Positions 7,741 through 15,890 of a stretch of 64,000 bases of DNA are shown piece after piece. Positions within the stretch are counted from its first letter, which is position 1. The number at the start of each line of letters is the position of its first letter. Position numbers and translations under genes: made by a program. Under the pieces are notes generated by a model that saw only the letters and a list, made by a program, of their open reading frames with translations, was not told where the DNA came from and ran no database searches. This stretch comes from Cloacibacillus sp. An23 (GTDB taxonomy: Bacteria > Synergistota > Synergistia > Synergistales > Synergistaceae), in the NCBI RefSeq assembly GCF_002159945.1, contig NZ_NFJQ01000004.1:202623-266622 (forward strand). Direction: 5' to 3'.

Positions 7741-8445
7741 ATGGAGTATCACGACCCGTTGTACTGCCTCGAAGTGTGGGGGGATTACGCATGTTTTACG
7801 CGGCCGGAGCTCAAGGTCGAGCGCGTGAGCTATGACGTGATTACGCCGTCCGCCGCGAGGATGATCTTCCAGGCCGTCTTCTGGAAGCCCGCGATACGCT
7901 GGCAGGTCGAGCGCATCGACGTGCTGAGTCCGATACGCTGGGTCTCTGTGCGCCGCAACGAAACGGCTAAGCTCTGTTCGCCTAGCGGCAAGAGCTTCTT
8001 CATAGAGGATACGCGCCAGCAGAAGGCGGGGCTTTTCCTGCGCGACGTCAAATACAGGCTTTTCGCGCGGCAGATTTATCTGCCGCCTGACAAAAGGCCG
8101 AAGCTTTCGCGCGCCGCTTACGAGGATTACGCCGACGCGGAAGAGAAGACGGAGCGCGGAAAGGACGAGAATCCAGGCAAATATCACGCGATGTTCGAGC
8201 GCCGCGCAAAAAAGGGGCAATGCCTTTTCCAGCCTTATCTCGGCTGCCGCGAGTTCAGCTGCCACTGCAAGTTCGTCACTGAGCCGTACGGCGCGCATAG
8301 CGGCGAAACACGCGAACTCGGCCTCATGCTCTACGATATGGACTACAGCGACGAGGCTGACATCAAACCGATGTTCTTCCGTGCAAGGCTGGAGAACGGC
8401 ACGATAAACGTGCCCGCGCCGGAAAGCGGGGAGATTTTCAGATGA
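7741..8445 (+). CDS. cas5c: Cas5c (Cas5d), type I-C crRNA-processing and Cascade subunit
   Basis: In type I-C, which lacks Cas6, Cas5 cuts the pre-crRNA within the repeat and stays bound to the 5' handle. The sequence begins MEYHDPLYCLEVWGDYACFTRPELKVERVSYDVITPSAARMIF (shown by its ends: MEYHDPLYCLEVWG and TPSAARMIF), the typical Cas5d N-terminus. A glycine- and aromatic-rich C-terminal half contains CLFQPYLGCREFSC. An ATG also exists at 7735, but GGAGGG at 7729-7734 abuts it and is correctly spaced for ATG 7741, so I use the latter. The stop overlaps the cas8c start. Its substrate repeats share the handle TGAGTTGAAAC. Confidence 0.93.
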   Translation: MEYHDPLYCLEVWGDYACFTRPELKVERVSYDVITPSAARMIFQAVFWKPAIRWQVERIDVLSPIRWVSVRRNETAKLCSPSGKSFFIEDTRQQKAGLFLRDVKYRLFARQIYLPPDKRPKLSRAAYEDYADAEEKTERGKDENPGKYHAMFERRAKKGQCLFQPYLGCREFSCHCKFVTEPYGAHSGETRELGLMLYDMDYSDEADIKPMFFRARLENGTINVPAPESGEIFR

Positions 8446-10259
8446 TTTTGCAGTCGCTCGCGAACTACTATATCCGAAAGTCACGAAATCCAAGCCCGGA
8501 AAGCCGCGTAGCCCCGTACGGCATGGAATACAAGGAGATAAAATTCATCATCGAGATAGACGACGACGGGAGCTTCGTCAACCTCGCCGATTTACGCGAC
8601 GATAAAAAACGTGGTAAAACTCTGCTAGTACCGAAATCCGTCGGTCGCTCCGGCTCGGCAAGCTGGCAGACGGCGAATCTGCTCTGGGACCATTACGGCT
8701 ACGTTCTCGGCCAATCGAAGGCCGGGACGGAAAATCAGAACGCGGAAGGACAGCTTCGATCTTTCATCGCAAAAATAGAAAGCCTGCCCGAAGAGCTGAA
8801 AAGCGAGGAAGATATAGCCGCCGTCATTAAATGCTATCAAAGAGGCGAATATAAGAAAGTCCTGGAAAGCCCCAACTGGCCCGAATGCAATAAAATACCG
8901 GGCTGCAACATGACGTTCCGGCTTTTTTACGAAAGCCGCGCGGTTACGGAGAACAGGAAACTCATAGACTGGGCCGCGTCGGCGGTGAACGATGCGCCTG
9001 AAAAGGGCGGAGTCGTCGGGCGCTGCCTCGTGACCGGCGAAATAGGCGAGATAGCGCGCACGCACGCCAAGGTAGGCGTCGGAGGCAGCCAGGCTAACCT
9101 TGTCGGTTTTCAGAAAAACAGCGGATACGACTCGTACGGCAAGGAGCAGGGATACAACGCTCCGGTGTCTAAAAAAGCCGAGTTCTTCTACACGACGGCG
9201 CTGAATATACTGCTGAAGTCCCCAAGCAACAGGGCTCTCTTTCTAGACTCGAAGAAAAATATCCGCGTGGCGCTTCTCTTCTGGGCCGAGCCGCATTCCA
9301 TTTCTGAAGACGACGCGGCGGACGCCGAACTGGCAGTACGCGCGCTGATATACGGTTCGAGCGGCGAGAGCGGCGATGATGCCGACACAGGGATTAAAAA
9401 CGCTAAAAATATTTTCAAATCTATCTTCAACGGCAGCGTGCCGACTACGACAAAGGACAGATTCTGTGTGCTCGGCATCGCTCCGAATAAGGCACGCATC
9501 AGCGTCGTATTCTGGACACGCGGAACGCTGAAAGAAATCGCCCAAAATATCTATGAGTATGTGAAAGATGTAAATCTTGAAAACCGCGTAAATACAATAA
9601 CTCCCTCCGTCTATGACATCCTGCGCTCCTCCGAATACCAGGGAAAGATGGAAAACGTCCCGTCGAACATGATCCCCGCGATGGTCTATTCGATTTTCAA
9701 CGGAACGCCGTTTCCGTCCTCCGTATTCGGTCACGTCATGGCGAGAATACGCGCGGAACACAATCCGAGCAGCGTGCGCGTCGCGTTTCTCAAAGCATAT
9801 TTGAACAGAAAATACCGGAACACAAAAGGAGCTGAGCTACAAGTGGCGCTTGATAAGAATAACGCAAACACGGCATACAGGCTCGGAAGACTTCTCGCCG
9901 TACTACAGAAATTACAGGAAGAGGCGAATCCGGGCATCAACGCGACGTTGATGGACAGGTTTTACAGTTCCATGTCGTCGACGCCCGCGGCGGTGATTCC
10001 GACGCTGCTCCGCCTAAAAACGCACCATCTTGCAAAACTGCCGGTAGGCAGAAAAATCTTTTTCGAAAAAGTATTCACGGAGATATTCTCCAATCTCAAA
10101 CAGGGCGGCATTCCAAAACACATGTCGCTTGAACAGCAGGCCGATTTCGCCGTCGGGTACTATCACCAGCGCGAGGACTTGTTCAAGGAAAAAGATAAGG
10201 ATGCGTCAAACGGCAATAACGAGAGCGCGAACGGTACGAAAAGCGAAGACCAAAACTAA
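8442..10259 (+). CDS. cas8c: Cas8c (Csd1), Cascade large subunit
   Basis: The 605-residue protein is of normal length for Csd1/Cas8c. It begins MILQSLANYYIRK, then has the family stretch RSGSASWQTANLLWDHYGYVLG at about residues 66-90, the central VGRCLVTGEIGEIARTH, and TTALNILLKSP. Cas8c recognises the PAM and displaces DNA strands during Cascade binding. The ATG overlaps the cas5 stop by four bases. The C-terminus has an acidic, Asn-rich tail (KEKDKDASNGNNESANG) that looks like a variable extension. For the predicted autorepression, this is the subunit that would read the TTC next to the cas3 promoter site. Confidence 0.93.
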   Translation: MILQSLANYYIRKSRNPSPESRVAPYGMEYKEIKFIIEIDDDGSFVNLADLRDDKKRGKTLLVPKSVGRSGSASWQTANLLWDHYGYVLGQSKAGTENQNAEGQLRSFIAKIESLPEELKSEEDIAAVIKCYQRGEYKKVLESPNWPECNKIPGCNMTFRLFYESRAVTENRKLIDWAASAVNDAPEKGGVVGRCLVTGEIGEIARTHAKVGVGGSQANLVGFQKNSGYDSYGKEQGYNAPVSKKAEFFYTTALNILLKSPSNRALFLDSKKNIRVALLFWAEPHSISEDDAADAELAVRALIYGSSGESGDDADTGIKNAKNIFKSIFNGSVPTTTKDRFCVLGIAPNKARISVVFWTRGTLKEIAQNIYEYVKDVNLENRVNTITPSVYDILRSSEYQGKMENVPSNMIPAMVYSIFNGTPFPSSVFGHVMARIRAEHNPSSVRVAFLKAYLNRKYRNTKGAELQVALDKNNANTAYRLGRLLAVLQKLQEEANPGINATLMDRFYSSMSSTPAAVIPTLLRLKTHHLAKLPVGRKIFFEKVFTEIFSNLKQGGIPKHMSLEQQADFAVGYYHQREDLFKEKDKDASNGNNESANGTKSEDQN

Positions 10260-10271
10260 GGAGGAACTGTA

Positions 10272-11213
10272 ATGACCGAGCTTAAGAACAAATACGACTT
10301 TTTATTCTTCTTCGACGTCAAAGACGGAAACCCGAACGGCGACCCCGACGCAGGAAATCTGCCGCGCATCGACGCTGAGACCGGCGACGGACTTGTCACC
10401 GACGTCTGCATAAAACGCAAGATACGCAACTACTTCCAGATAACGGCGCAGGACAAGCCGGGGTTCGACATTTTCGTGAAAGAAAAGGCCGTCCTCAATA
10501 ACATGATAGCGGCGATGTACGACGAGCAGAACGGCGGAAAGACGCCCGATACCCCCGCGGAGACACAGGAGTTCGAGGACAAGACGCAGGCCGGAATGTG
10601 CCGCAAGTACTTCGACATAAGAGCCTTCGGAGCCGTCATGAGCACCGGCAATAAAGAGGAAGCTGACACAGGCGAAGCGGAACAGGCAGAAGAAAGCGGC
10701 AAAAAGAAAAAGGCCAAGACTAAAATCGTCAAAAAAGCAGGACAGGTGCGCGGCCCTGTGCAGCTCACCTTCTCCCGCTCCGTTGAACCGATCATCGCGC
10801 AGGAACATGCGATAACGCGAATGGCTGTCACAAATGAAAAAGACGCGGAGAAAGAACGCACTATCGGACGCAAGTACACTGTGCCGTACGGTCTCTACCG
10901 CGGCTGCGGATTCGTTTCGCCATACTTTGCGAAGAAAACAGGCTTCTCCGAGGAGGACTTGAAAGAACTCTGGAAAGCGATGGAAAATATGTTCGAGTTC
11001 GACCATTCTGCGGCACGCGGCATGATGAGCCTGCGCAAGCTCATTGTATTCAGGCACGATTCGGCGCTCGGCGACCGCCCTGCCTATGAACTTTTCGACA
11101 GGGTACAGTGCCGCCGCGTCACGGAAGGGCCTGCGCGCGGATATGAAGACTATTCCATCACGATAGACGGCAAGGAAGCCGAAGGAATTTTCGTCGAGCT
11201 TCCGGCAAAATAG
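10272..11213 (+). CDS. cas7c: Cas7c (Csd2), Cascade backbone subunit
   Basis: The 313-residue protein starts with the Csd2 signature YDFLFFFDVKDGNPNGDPDAGNLPR (key part DVKDGNPNGDP at about 15-25), followed by TDVCIKRKIRNYF. Multiple copies coat the crRNA spacer. A lysine-rich stretch near residue 150 (SGKKKKAKTKIVKKAG), preceded by an acidic part, is probably a flexible loop. The end is normal (EDYSITIDGKEAEGIFVELPAK). A near-perfect AAGGAGG lies at 10258-10264, eight bases before the ATG, consistent with the high copy number needed. Confidence 0.94.
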   Translation: MTELKNKYDFLFFFDVKDGNPNGDPDAGNLPRIDAETGDGLVTDVCIKRKIRNYFQITAQDKPGFDIFVKEKAVLNNMIAAMYDEQNGGKTPDTPAETQEFEDKTQAGMCRKYFDIRAFGAVMSTGNKEEADTGEAEQAEESGKKKKAKTKIVKKAGQVRGPVQLTFSRSVEPIIAQEHAITRMAVTNEKDAEKERTIGRKYTVPYGLYRGCGFVSPYFAKKTGFSEEDLKELWKAMENMFEFDHSAARGMMSLRKLIVFRHDSALGDRPAYELFDRVQCRRVTEGPARGYEDYSITIDGKEAEGIFVELPAK

Positions 11214-11215
11214 CC

Positions 11216-11914
11216 ATGAACAGCGACGACGCCGAGCTTCTCATCTCCGGCCTTCAGCATCTTACTTTCTGCGAGAAGCAGTGGGCGCTGATACATCTTG
11301 AGGGGCTCTGGGAGGAGAACGTGCTCACGGCGGAGGGCTCGCACCTTCACGAGCGGGTGCATAAAATCGGGAGAGAGAGCCGCGGCGAGGTAAAGCTCGC
11401 GACAGGGCTTGAACTCAGCTCCGCGAGGCTCGGGCTGTACGGCGTCGCGGACATGGTCGAGTTCCGTCACGACGAGGAGCGCGGCGTCCGCGTCGCGGCC
11501 TTCGGCGGGCGGCGCAGGTGGCTGCCCTACCCCGTCGAGTACAAACACGGGCGCAAACGTCCGGACACGGCCGACGAGATGCAGCTCTGCGCGCAGGCCG
11601 TCTGCCTTGAAGAAATGCTCGGCGTCGAGATACCTTCGGGCGCGGTCTACTACGGCGAGCCTAAACGCCGCACGGAAATAGAGCTTACGCCGGCGCTGCG
11701 CGCGAAGCTCGAGGAAAAATGCGCGCGCGCCCGCGCGATCATGAGCGGCGAGGCCGCGCCTGAATATAACGTGGGCAAACACTGCAAAAGCTGCTCGATG
11801 AACAAATTCTGCATGCCGGAGAAGACGGGCGGCCGCGACCGTTCAGCGCGCTACGTCGCCGGGCTCTTCCGGCTGCTTTCCGAAAATACCGGCGACGAGG
11901 AGGGCGGACTATGA
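11216..11914 (+). CDS. cas4: Cas4, RecB-like [4Fe-4S] nuclease for spacer processing
   Basis: This 232-residue protein has the Cas4 layout. An N-terminal cysteine lies in LTFCEKQWALI and the RecB-like nuclease core includes EGSHLHERVH, GVADMVEF and the catalytic VEYKHGR (residues about 105-111). The last three cluster cysteines are in CKSCSMNKFCMP near the C-terminus. Cas4 trims prespacers and selects those with a PAM before integration by Cas1-Cas2. It begins two bases after the cas7 stop and overlaps cas1 by four bases. It lacks a strong ribosome site, so translation is probably coupled to cas7. Confidence 0.93.
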   Translation: MNSDDAELLISGLQHLTFCEKQWALIHLEGLWEENVLTAEGSHLHERVHKIGRESRGEVKLATGLELSSARLGLYGVADMVEFRHDEERGVRVAAFGGRRRWLPYPVEYKHGRKRPDTADEMQLCAQAVCLEEMLGVEIPSGAVYYGEPKRRTEIELTPALRAKLEEKCARARAIMSGEAAPEYNVGKHCKSCSMNKFCMPEKTGGRDRSARYVAGLFRLLSENTGDEEGGL

Positions 11915-12945
11915 GACGTATGCTCAACAGCCTGTTCATAACGACGCAGGGCGCGTGGCTCTCGCTGCGCAACGGCAACATAGTCGTAAACGTTGACGGC
12001 GAAGAAAAGGCTTCGTTTCCCGCGATAAACTTCGGCTCCATACTCTGCTTCGGCCGCGTCAACGCGACGCCGCCGCTCATGGGCTTCTGCGCGGACAACG
12101 GGGTGTCTCTGTCGTTTTTCAAGGAAAACGGGCGCTTTCTCGCGCGCGTGCAGGGGCCAGTCCACGGCAACGTGCTGCTGCGTCGCGCGCAGTACAGGCT
12201 GGCGGACGACGAGAAGGCGTCCGCGGAAATCGCGCGCGACGTGCTGATCGGCAAACTGGCGAACACGCGTACAGTCCTCCGGCGCTTTCTGCGCGACCAT
12301 CCGCAGGAAGGAGAGGCGGCAGAAAAATTCCGCTCCGCGCTCTCCGTGACGGAGGCGCTCGCGCCGCAGCTCAAAGCCGCAAAAGATACGGAAGAGCTGC
12401 GCGGCTACGAAGGCACGGCGGCGCGCGCATACTTCGACGCCTTCGACGGAATGATCCTGCATCAGAAAGAACACTTCAAATTCACGGAACGCACGCGCCG
12501 CCCGCCGCGCGACGCGGTCAACGCGATGCTCTCGTACATATATTCGATACTTGCGAGCGAGGCCGCCTCGGCGCTCGAAGGCGCAGGCCTCGACCCCGCC
12601 GTGGGATTCCTGCACAAGGACAGGCCCGGCCGCCCGAGCCTCGCGCTCGACCTAATGGAAGAATTCCGCACATGGCTCGCGGACAGGCTCGTCCTGTCGA
12701 TGATAAACATGAAACAGGTGAAGCCCGAGGATTTCAGGACGAGCGAAAGCGGCGCGGTGGAAATGGACGGCGGCGCGAAGAAAAAGCTGATAGCCGAATG
12801 GCAGTCGCGCAAGCAGGACGAAATAACACACCCGTACACAGGCGAGAAAATGCCGATAGGCATGGTCCCGCACATGCAGGCGATGCTCCTCGCGCGGCGC
12901 ATACGCGGCGACATGAGGGAATATCCGCCCTTCGTCTGGAAATAG
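11911..12945 (+). CDS. cas1: Cas1, type I-C integrase
   Basis: The 344-residue Cas1 carries the I-C N-terminus MRRMLNSLFITTQGAWLSLRNGNIVV and the all-helical catalytic domain. The metal ligands are probably the glutamate in MLSYIYSILASEA, the histidine in VGFLHKD and the acidic residues in LALDLMEEFR, all present in order between about residues 200 and 255. It forms the integration complex with Cas2, which inserts spacers at the leader end of arrays. In this window those ends would be the right ends of both arrays. The ATG overlaps the cas4 stop, with GAGGAGGG as ribosome site. Confidence 0.95.
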   Translation: MRRMLNSLFITTQGAWLSLRNGNIVVNVDGEEKASFPAINFGSILCFGRVNATPPLMGFCADNGVSLSFFKENGRFLARVQGPVHGNVLLRRAQYRLADDEKASAEIARDVLIGKLANTRTVLRRFLRDHPQEGEAAEKFRSALSVTEALAPQLKAAKDTEELRGYEGTAARAYFDAFDGMILHQKEHFKFTERTRRPPRDAVNAMLSYIYSILASEAASALEGAGLDPAVGFLHKDRPGRPSLALDLMEEFRTWLADRLVLSMINMKQVKPEDFRTSESGAVEMDGGAKKKLIAEWQSRKQDEITHPYTGEKMPIGMVPHMQAMLLARRIRGDMREYPPFVWK

Positions 12946-12957
12946 GAGGCGTGCAAA

Positions 12958-13248
12958 ATGCTTGTTGTGGTAAGCTACGACGTGAACACGCAGAGCGAAG
13001 GCGGACAGAAGCGGCTGCGCCGCGTCGCGAAGCTCTGCGAAAAGTACGGCCAGCGCGTGCAGTTCTCCGTCTTTGAATGCCTCGTAGACCCGGTGCAGTG
13101 GACGGAGCTGAAATTTCAGCTCGAAAAAATGATAGACAAAGAGACGGACAGTCTGCGCTACTACTTCCTCGGCGCGAACTGGAAGAAGCGCGTAGAACAC
13201 TGCGGCGCGAAAGAGCCCTACGACCCGCAGGGCGTGCTGATATTGTAA
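12958..13248 (+). CDS. cas2: Cas2, adaptation complex subunit
   Basis: This 96-residue ferredoxin-fold protein has the opening beta strand MLVVVSYDVNT with the conserved aspartate, then RLRRVAKLCEKYGQRVQFSVFEC and the C-terminal VEHCGAKEPYDPQGVLIL typical of type I-C. It is the last gene of the cas operon. Only 17 bases separate its stop from the first decayed repeat at 13266. No leader or promoter fits in that gap, so the decayed repeats could only be transcribed by read-through from the operon. Confidence 0.95.
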   Translation: MLVVVSYDVNTQSEGGQKRLRRVAKLCEKYGQRVQFSVFECLVDPVQWTELKFQLEKMIDKETDSLRYYFLGANWKKRVEHCGAKEPYDPQGVLIL

Positions 13249-13265
13249 AATCAAGATAGCGAAAA

Positions 13266-13743
13266 GCCGCCCGCTTTAGCGGGCGTGAGTTGAAACCGAG
13301 AGGGAAACGGGCGAAGCATAAGGATATGGCTCGACCATATTTTGAAGACTGAGCTGAAAAAGGTCGTCGATTGGAGCCGCGTAGACAAGGACGATTATCT
13401 GCTAGCTATGGAACGCAGTCCTATAAAGGACGTGGAAATCAAGGCGCTGCTCAAAGCCGCGCTGACGGACAAAATCGACGACAGAGATACGTACATGAAG
13501 GGCGTGGACGCAAGCTACAGCTACGAAGGGTACGGCGTCTACAAAACGCGCGATTTGAGCGGAAACCGGTAAAGTTCGCCGCCGCGCGCGGCGTGAGTTG
13601 AAACTGCGGACACGGGAGGCAGGTCGTGAAGTAATCGTGTCGCCCGAAATTTTCGGACGTGAGTTGAAACTTGTCGCGGAATCACTCGTTCCATATCAGG
13701 TTGTATACCGCCGGTGCGTTTGCCTGCCGGCGCGGATTGAAAC
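13266..13743 (+). CRISPR. Decayed CRISPR array: four degenerate repeats after cas2
   Basis: Four repeat-like units read in the crRNA direction on the plus strand: 13266-13296, about 13574-13604, 13639-13670 and 13712-13743. The first three end GTGAGTTGAAAC and the fourth GGATTGAAAC. Their stems differ in sequence but remain paired: CGCCCGC/GCGGGCG, CGCCGC/GCGGCG and CGCCCGAAA/TTTCGGACG with one wobble. The interval between units 2 and 3 is 34 bases, a normal spacer; units 3-4 are 41 apart. Units 1-2 are 277 bases apart and hold a Fic gene fragment. This is a relic array. Pairing retained despite sequence change suggests the RNA structure mattered after the sequences diverged. Confidence 0.75.
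13297..13572 (+). pseudogene. Fragment of a Fic-family AMP transferase, cut at the active-site motif
   Basis: Immediately after the first decayed repeat, the frame at 13297 reads REGNGRSIRIWLDHILK, continues through VVDWSRVDKDDYLLAMERSP, and ends KGVDASYSYEGYGVYKTRDLSGNR with a TAA at 13570-13572. Fic enzymes have the motif HxFx[D/E]GNGRxxR. The fragment begins exactly inside it, with the HPF part and everything upstream missing. The repeat itself has an in-frame TGA, so nothing upstream can be translated into it. A TTG at 13342 could start a 76-residue C-terminal remnant, but the catalytic histidine is gone. The gene was broken at the repeat junction and is not a working toxin. Confidence 0.8.
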
Positions 13744-13795
13744 GGCTAACAGGAACAATGGGCCGATTATCGTTATTTTCTATTAAAGATGCGAA

Positions 13796-13821
13796 AAGGC
13801 GCGGCGTTCAGGCCGCGCCTT
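13796..13821. terminator. Bidirectional hairpin between the relic array and the dehydrogenase gene
   Basis: AAGGCGCGGC (13796-13805) pairs perfectly with GCCGCGCCTT (13812-13821) around a six-base loop. It lies between convergent transcription units. Read leftward it is followed by only a short T run (TTTCGC), so it is a modest terminator for the minus-strand gene and a weaker one for the plus strand. Confidence 0.55.
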
Positions 13822-13858
13822 CAATTCGTCGGTGTTTCGCAGTTTTCCCGCCGCTTCC

Positions 13859-14740
13859 CTACTCCTCCTGCGGGTCGTACAGGCAGTACAGAGACTGCGT
13901 GCCTTTGTTTTCGTAGCCGCCTTCGGCGAGTTCTTCGTAGAGCTCGCGCGTGAGGGTGAGGGCTGGGAGGTCTAGTTCCATCGCGTCGGCGGCTTCTTCG
14001 GCCAGTTTCATGTCTTTGATGTAGTGTTTGACGAAGAAGCCCGGCTCGAAGTCGCCTTTGAGGATACGCGGGCCGTAGTTGGCGAGGCTCCACGTCGCCG
14101 CCGAGCCGCCGCCTACCGCTTCGATGAATTCTTTGAGGTCGAGGCCGCACGATTTCGCGAAGGCGAGCGCTTCGCACATTCCGGTCATCGTTCCGGCTAT
14201 GACTATCTGGTTGCCGAGTTTCGCGTTCTGTCCGTCGCCCGCGCCGCCCATTAGTTTTATCGTGCGGCCCATCTCTTTGAAGTAGGGCAGCGCCTTTTCA
14301 AAATCTTCTTTGTCGCCGCCTGCGAATATGGTGAGCGTAGCTTCGCGCGCGCCTTTGTCGCCGCCTGTTACGGGCGCGTCGAGTATGCCGAGGCCGCGTT
14401 TTTTGCCGGCGGCGTAGATTTTGCGCGCAAGGCTCGGGCTCGAGGTCGTCATGTCGATGAGCAGAGCGCCCTCTTTCGCGTTTTCGACGAGGCCGTTTTT
14501 GCCGAGGTAGGTTTCTTCCACGTCTTTTGGAAAGCCGACCATCGTGAAAACGACGTCGCATTTCTTCGCTATCTCGGCGGGCGAGTCTTCCCATATCGCG
14601 CCGCGCGAGACTAGTTCGTCCGTCTTGGACTTTGTGCGGTTGTAGACGTGAAGCTCCCAGCCCGCGTCGAGCAGGTGTCCCGCCATGCTGTGGCCCATGA
14701 CGCCTATTCCTATGAATCCGAGTATTTTTTTGTCAGCCAT
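13859..14740 (-). CDS. NAD(P)-dependent beta-hydroxyacid dehydrogenase (GarR/3-hydroxyisobutyrate dehydrogenase type)
   Basis: The 293-residue protein opens with the Rossmann motif KILGFIGIGVMGHSMAGHLL. It contains the family substrate-binding stretch LDAPVTGGDKGAREATLTI at about 120-138 and the catalytic-lysine region GDGQNAKLGNQ at about 168-178, so it should be active. Members reduce tartronate semialdehyde to glycerate or oxidise 3-hydroxyisobutyrate. Sequence alone does not settle the substrate. The glycerate kinase-GntP-CdaR cluster at 17.9-21.8 kb makes tartronate semialdehyde reductase an attractive guess. GGAGTGATATAA precedes the ATG. The MscS gene lies only five bases upstream on the same strand, so they probably form one operon. 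Confidence 0.85.
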   Translation of the reverse strand: MADKKILGFIGIGVMGHSMAGHLLDAGWELHVYNRTKSKTDELVSRGAIWEDSPAEIAKKCDVVFTMVGFPKDVEETYLGKNGLVENAKEGALLIDMTTSSPSLARKIYAAGKKRGLGILDAPVTGGDKGAREATLTIFAGGDKEDFEKALPYFKEMGRTIKLMGGAGDGQNAKLGNQIVIAGTMTGMCEALAFAKSCGLDLKEFIEAVGGGSAATWSLANYGPRILKGDFEPGFFVKHYIKDMKLAEEAADAMELDLPALTLTRELYEELAEGGYENKGTQSLYCLYDPQEE

Positions 14741-14745
14741 TTATA

Positions 14746-15588
14746 TCACTCCGTTTTTAAGATTGTTTCCGTCGATAGAGTTTCGCCCCGGCGCATGCGG
14801 ACGTTTACGACCGGCGGGCGCATTTCGATGCCGTGTTCGGCGTAAGCTCCGGGGATCGCGTCTATTATGTCGAAATAGAGCTCCCAGTAGTCGTCGGTCC
14901 TGCACCATACGCGCACGGCGTATTCGACCTGTTCTTCGTAGGCGCGCACGCGGATGAACGGCTCCGGCTCTTTCAGCACTTTCGGGAATTTCGCCACGGC
15001 GGAGCGAAGCGCCGCCTTGACGGTCTCCGCGGGATAGGCGTAGTCGGCCTTGAATATCAGGTCTACGCGCCTGTTTTCCTGCTCCGTGTAGTTGATTATC
15101 TTCGAGGTGGACACTTCGTTGTTCGGGATGTATATCACGCGGCGGTCGAAGGTCGTGAGCTGCGTGTTCATGAAGCCTATCTCGCTGACCGTGCCGCTCA
15201 CGCCGCCGACTTCCACGTAGTCGCCGACTTTGAACGGCTTGACGGAGAGCAGCATCAGACCGCACGAGACGCTTGATAGCACGCTTTGGAGCGAGAGGGA
15301 TATCGCGAGGCCCGCGACGCTCAGCAGCGCGACGAGCGACGTTATCGGCACGCCGAGCACGCCGGCTACAGTGACGAAAAGGACGAAGTAGAGCACGAGG
15401 CGCGTCGAGGCCAGGATGAAGCGGTGGAGCGTCTGGTCTATCGACGATTTGGCGAGAGCCTTCGCCGCGGCCGCCATGACGAGGCGTATGATGACGAGTC
15501 CCGCGGCGAGGAACAGGATTGCCGGCAGCAGCGACGCGAGCGTGACTTTTTCGAGCATCATGGAGAGTCCGTCAAAGTTGAAATTCAC
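14746..15588 (-). CDS. Small-conductance mechanosensitive channel, MscS family
   Basis: The 280-residue protein has three N-terminal membrane helices: around LASLLPAILFLAAGLVIIRLVM, around STRLVLYFVLFVTVAGVLG, and the pore helix VALLSVAGLAISLSLQSVLSSVSCGLMLL. The beta domain opens with the hallmark KPFKVGDYVEVGGVSGTVSEIGFMNTQLTTFD and contains VIYIPNNEVSTSKIINYT. It ends in a mixed alpha-beta domain. The length matches E. coli MscS (286), so it is the compact type. It releases solutes from the cytoplasm on osmotic downshock. The start is GTG at 15588 with AAGGGG eight bases before it. It leads a two-gene unit with the dehydrogenase. Confidence 0.92.
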   Translation of the reverse strand: MNFNFDGLSMMLEKVTLASLLPAILFLAAGLVIIRLVMAAAAKALAKSSIDQTLHRFILASTRLVLYFVLFVTVAGVLGVPITSLVALLSVAGLAISLSLQSVLSSVSCGLMLLSVKPFKVGDYVEVGGVSGTVSEIGFMNTQLTTFDRRVIYIPNNEVSTSKIINYTEQENRRVDLIFKADYAYPAETVKAALRSAVAKFPKVLKEPEPFIRVRAYEEQVEYAVRVWCRTDDYWELYFDIIDAIPGAYAEHGIEMRPPVVNVRMRRGETLSTETILKTE

Positions 15589-15683
15589 AGCCGCATCCCC
15601 TTTCCGTCAAAGCCGCGCGGACGCGCGGCGTTTTCCGGTTTCATTCTATATTCTGGGCTGGGCTTTTGCAATGAGCGCACACT

Positions 15684-15713
15684 AAAAAGCCCGTCCAACA
15701 ACTTGGACGGGCT
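15684..15713 (-). terminator. Terminator of the tRNA-Asn gene
   Basis: Read on the minus strand, an 11-base-pair stem (15703-15713 with 15688-15698, loop 15699-15702) is followed by TTTTT. It starts nine bases after the tRNA 3' end. Confidence 0.85.
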
Positions 15714-15721
15714 GGAATATC

Positions 15722-15797
15722 TGGCTCCCCGACGAGGACTCGAACCTCGAACCTAGTGATTAACAGTCACCCGCGCTGCCGATTGCGCCATCGGGGA
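15722..15797 (-). tRNA. tRNA-Asn (anticodon GTT)
   Basis: Read on the minus strand, the gene starts TCCCCGATGGCGCAATCGG and ends TCGGGGAGCCA with CCA encoded. The seven-base acceptor stem TCCCCGA/TCGGGGA is perfect. The anticodon loop is CTGTTAA, with anticodon GTT at the complement of 15762-15764. The T arm CGAGGTTCGAGTCCTCG is canonical. The total length is 76 bases. Confidence 0.97.
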
Positions 15798-15825
15798 ATA
15801 ACCGCCGAAAATCTCAACAGGGGAT

Positions 15826-15853
15826 ATTATAGCACGCTTTCCTGTTTTGACAA
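15826..15853 (-). promoter_or_regulatory. Promoter of the tRNA-Asn gene
   Basis: On the minus strand TTGTCA (complement of 15848-15853) and TATAAT (complement of 15826-15831) are separated by 16 bases. The expected start lies about 20 bases before the mature tRNA 5' end, as is normal for tRNA genes. Confidence 0.8.
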
Positions 15854-15890
15854 GCCTTTTTTGCCGCGCCTGTTTATCCGGCCTTTTTTG

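Noticed and set aside
13671..13711. The pseudo-spacer after the third decayed repeat starts TTGTCGCGGAA, similar to TTGTCATGGAA at the cas3 start (5425-5435).
   Set aside because: Nine of eleven match, but the flanking bases on that strand are GAT instead of TTC and similarity ends there. It is weak compared with the 15 of 17 match with PAM at 5363-5382.
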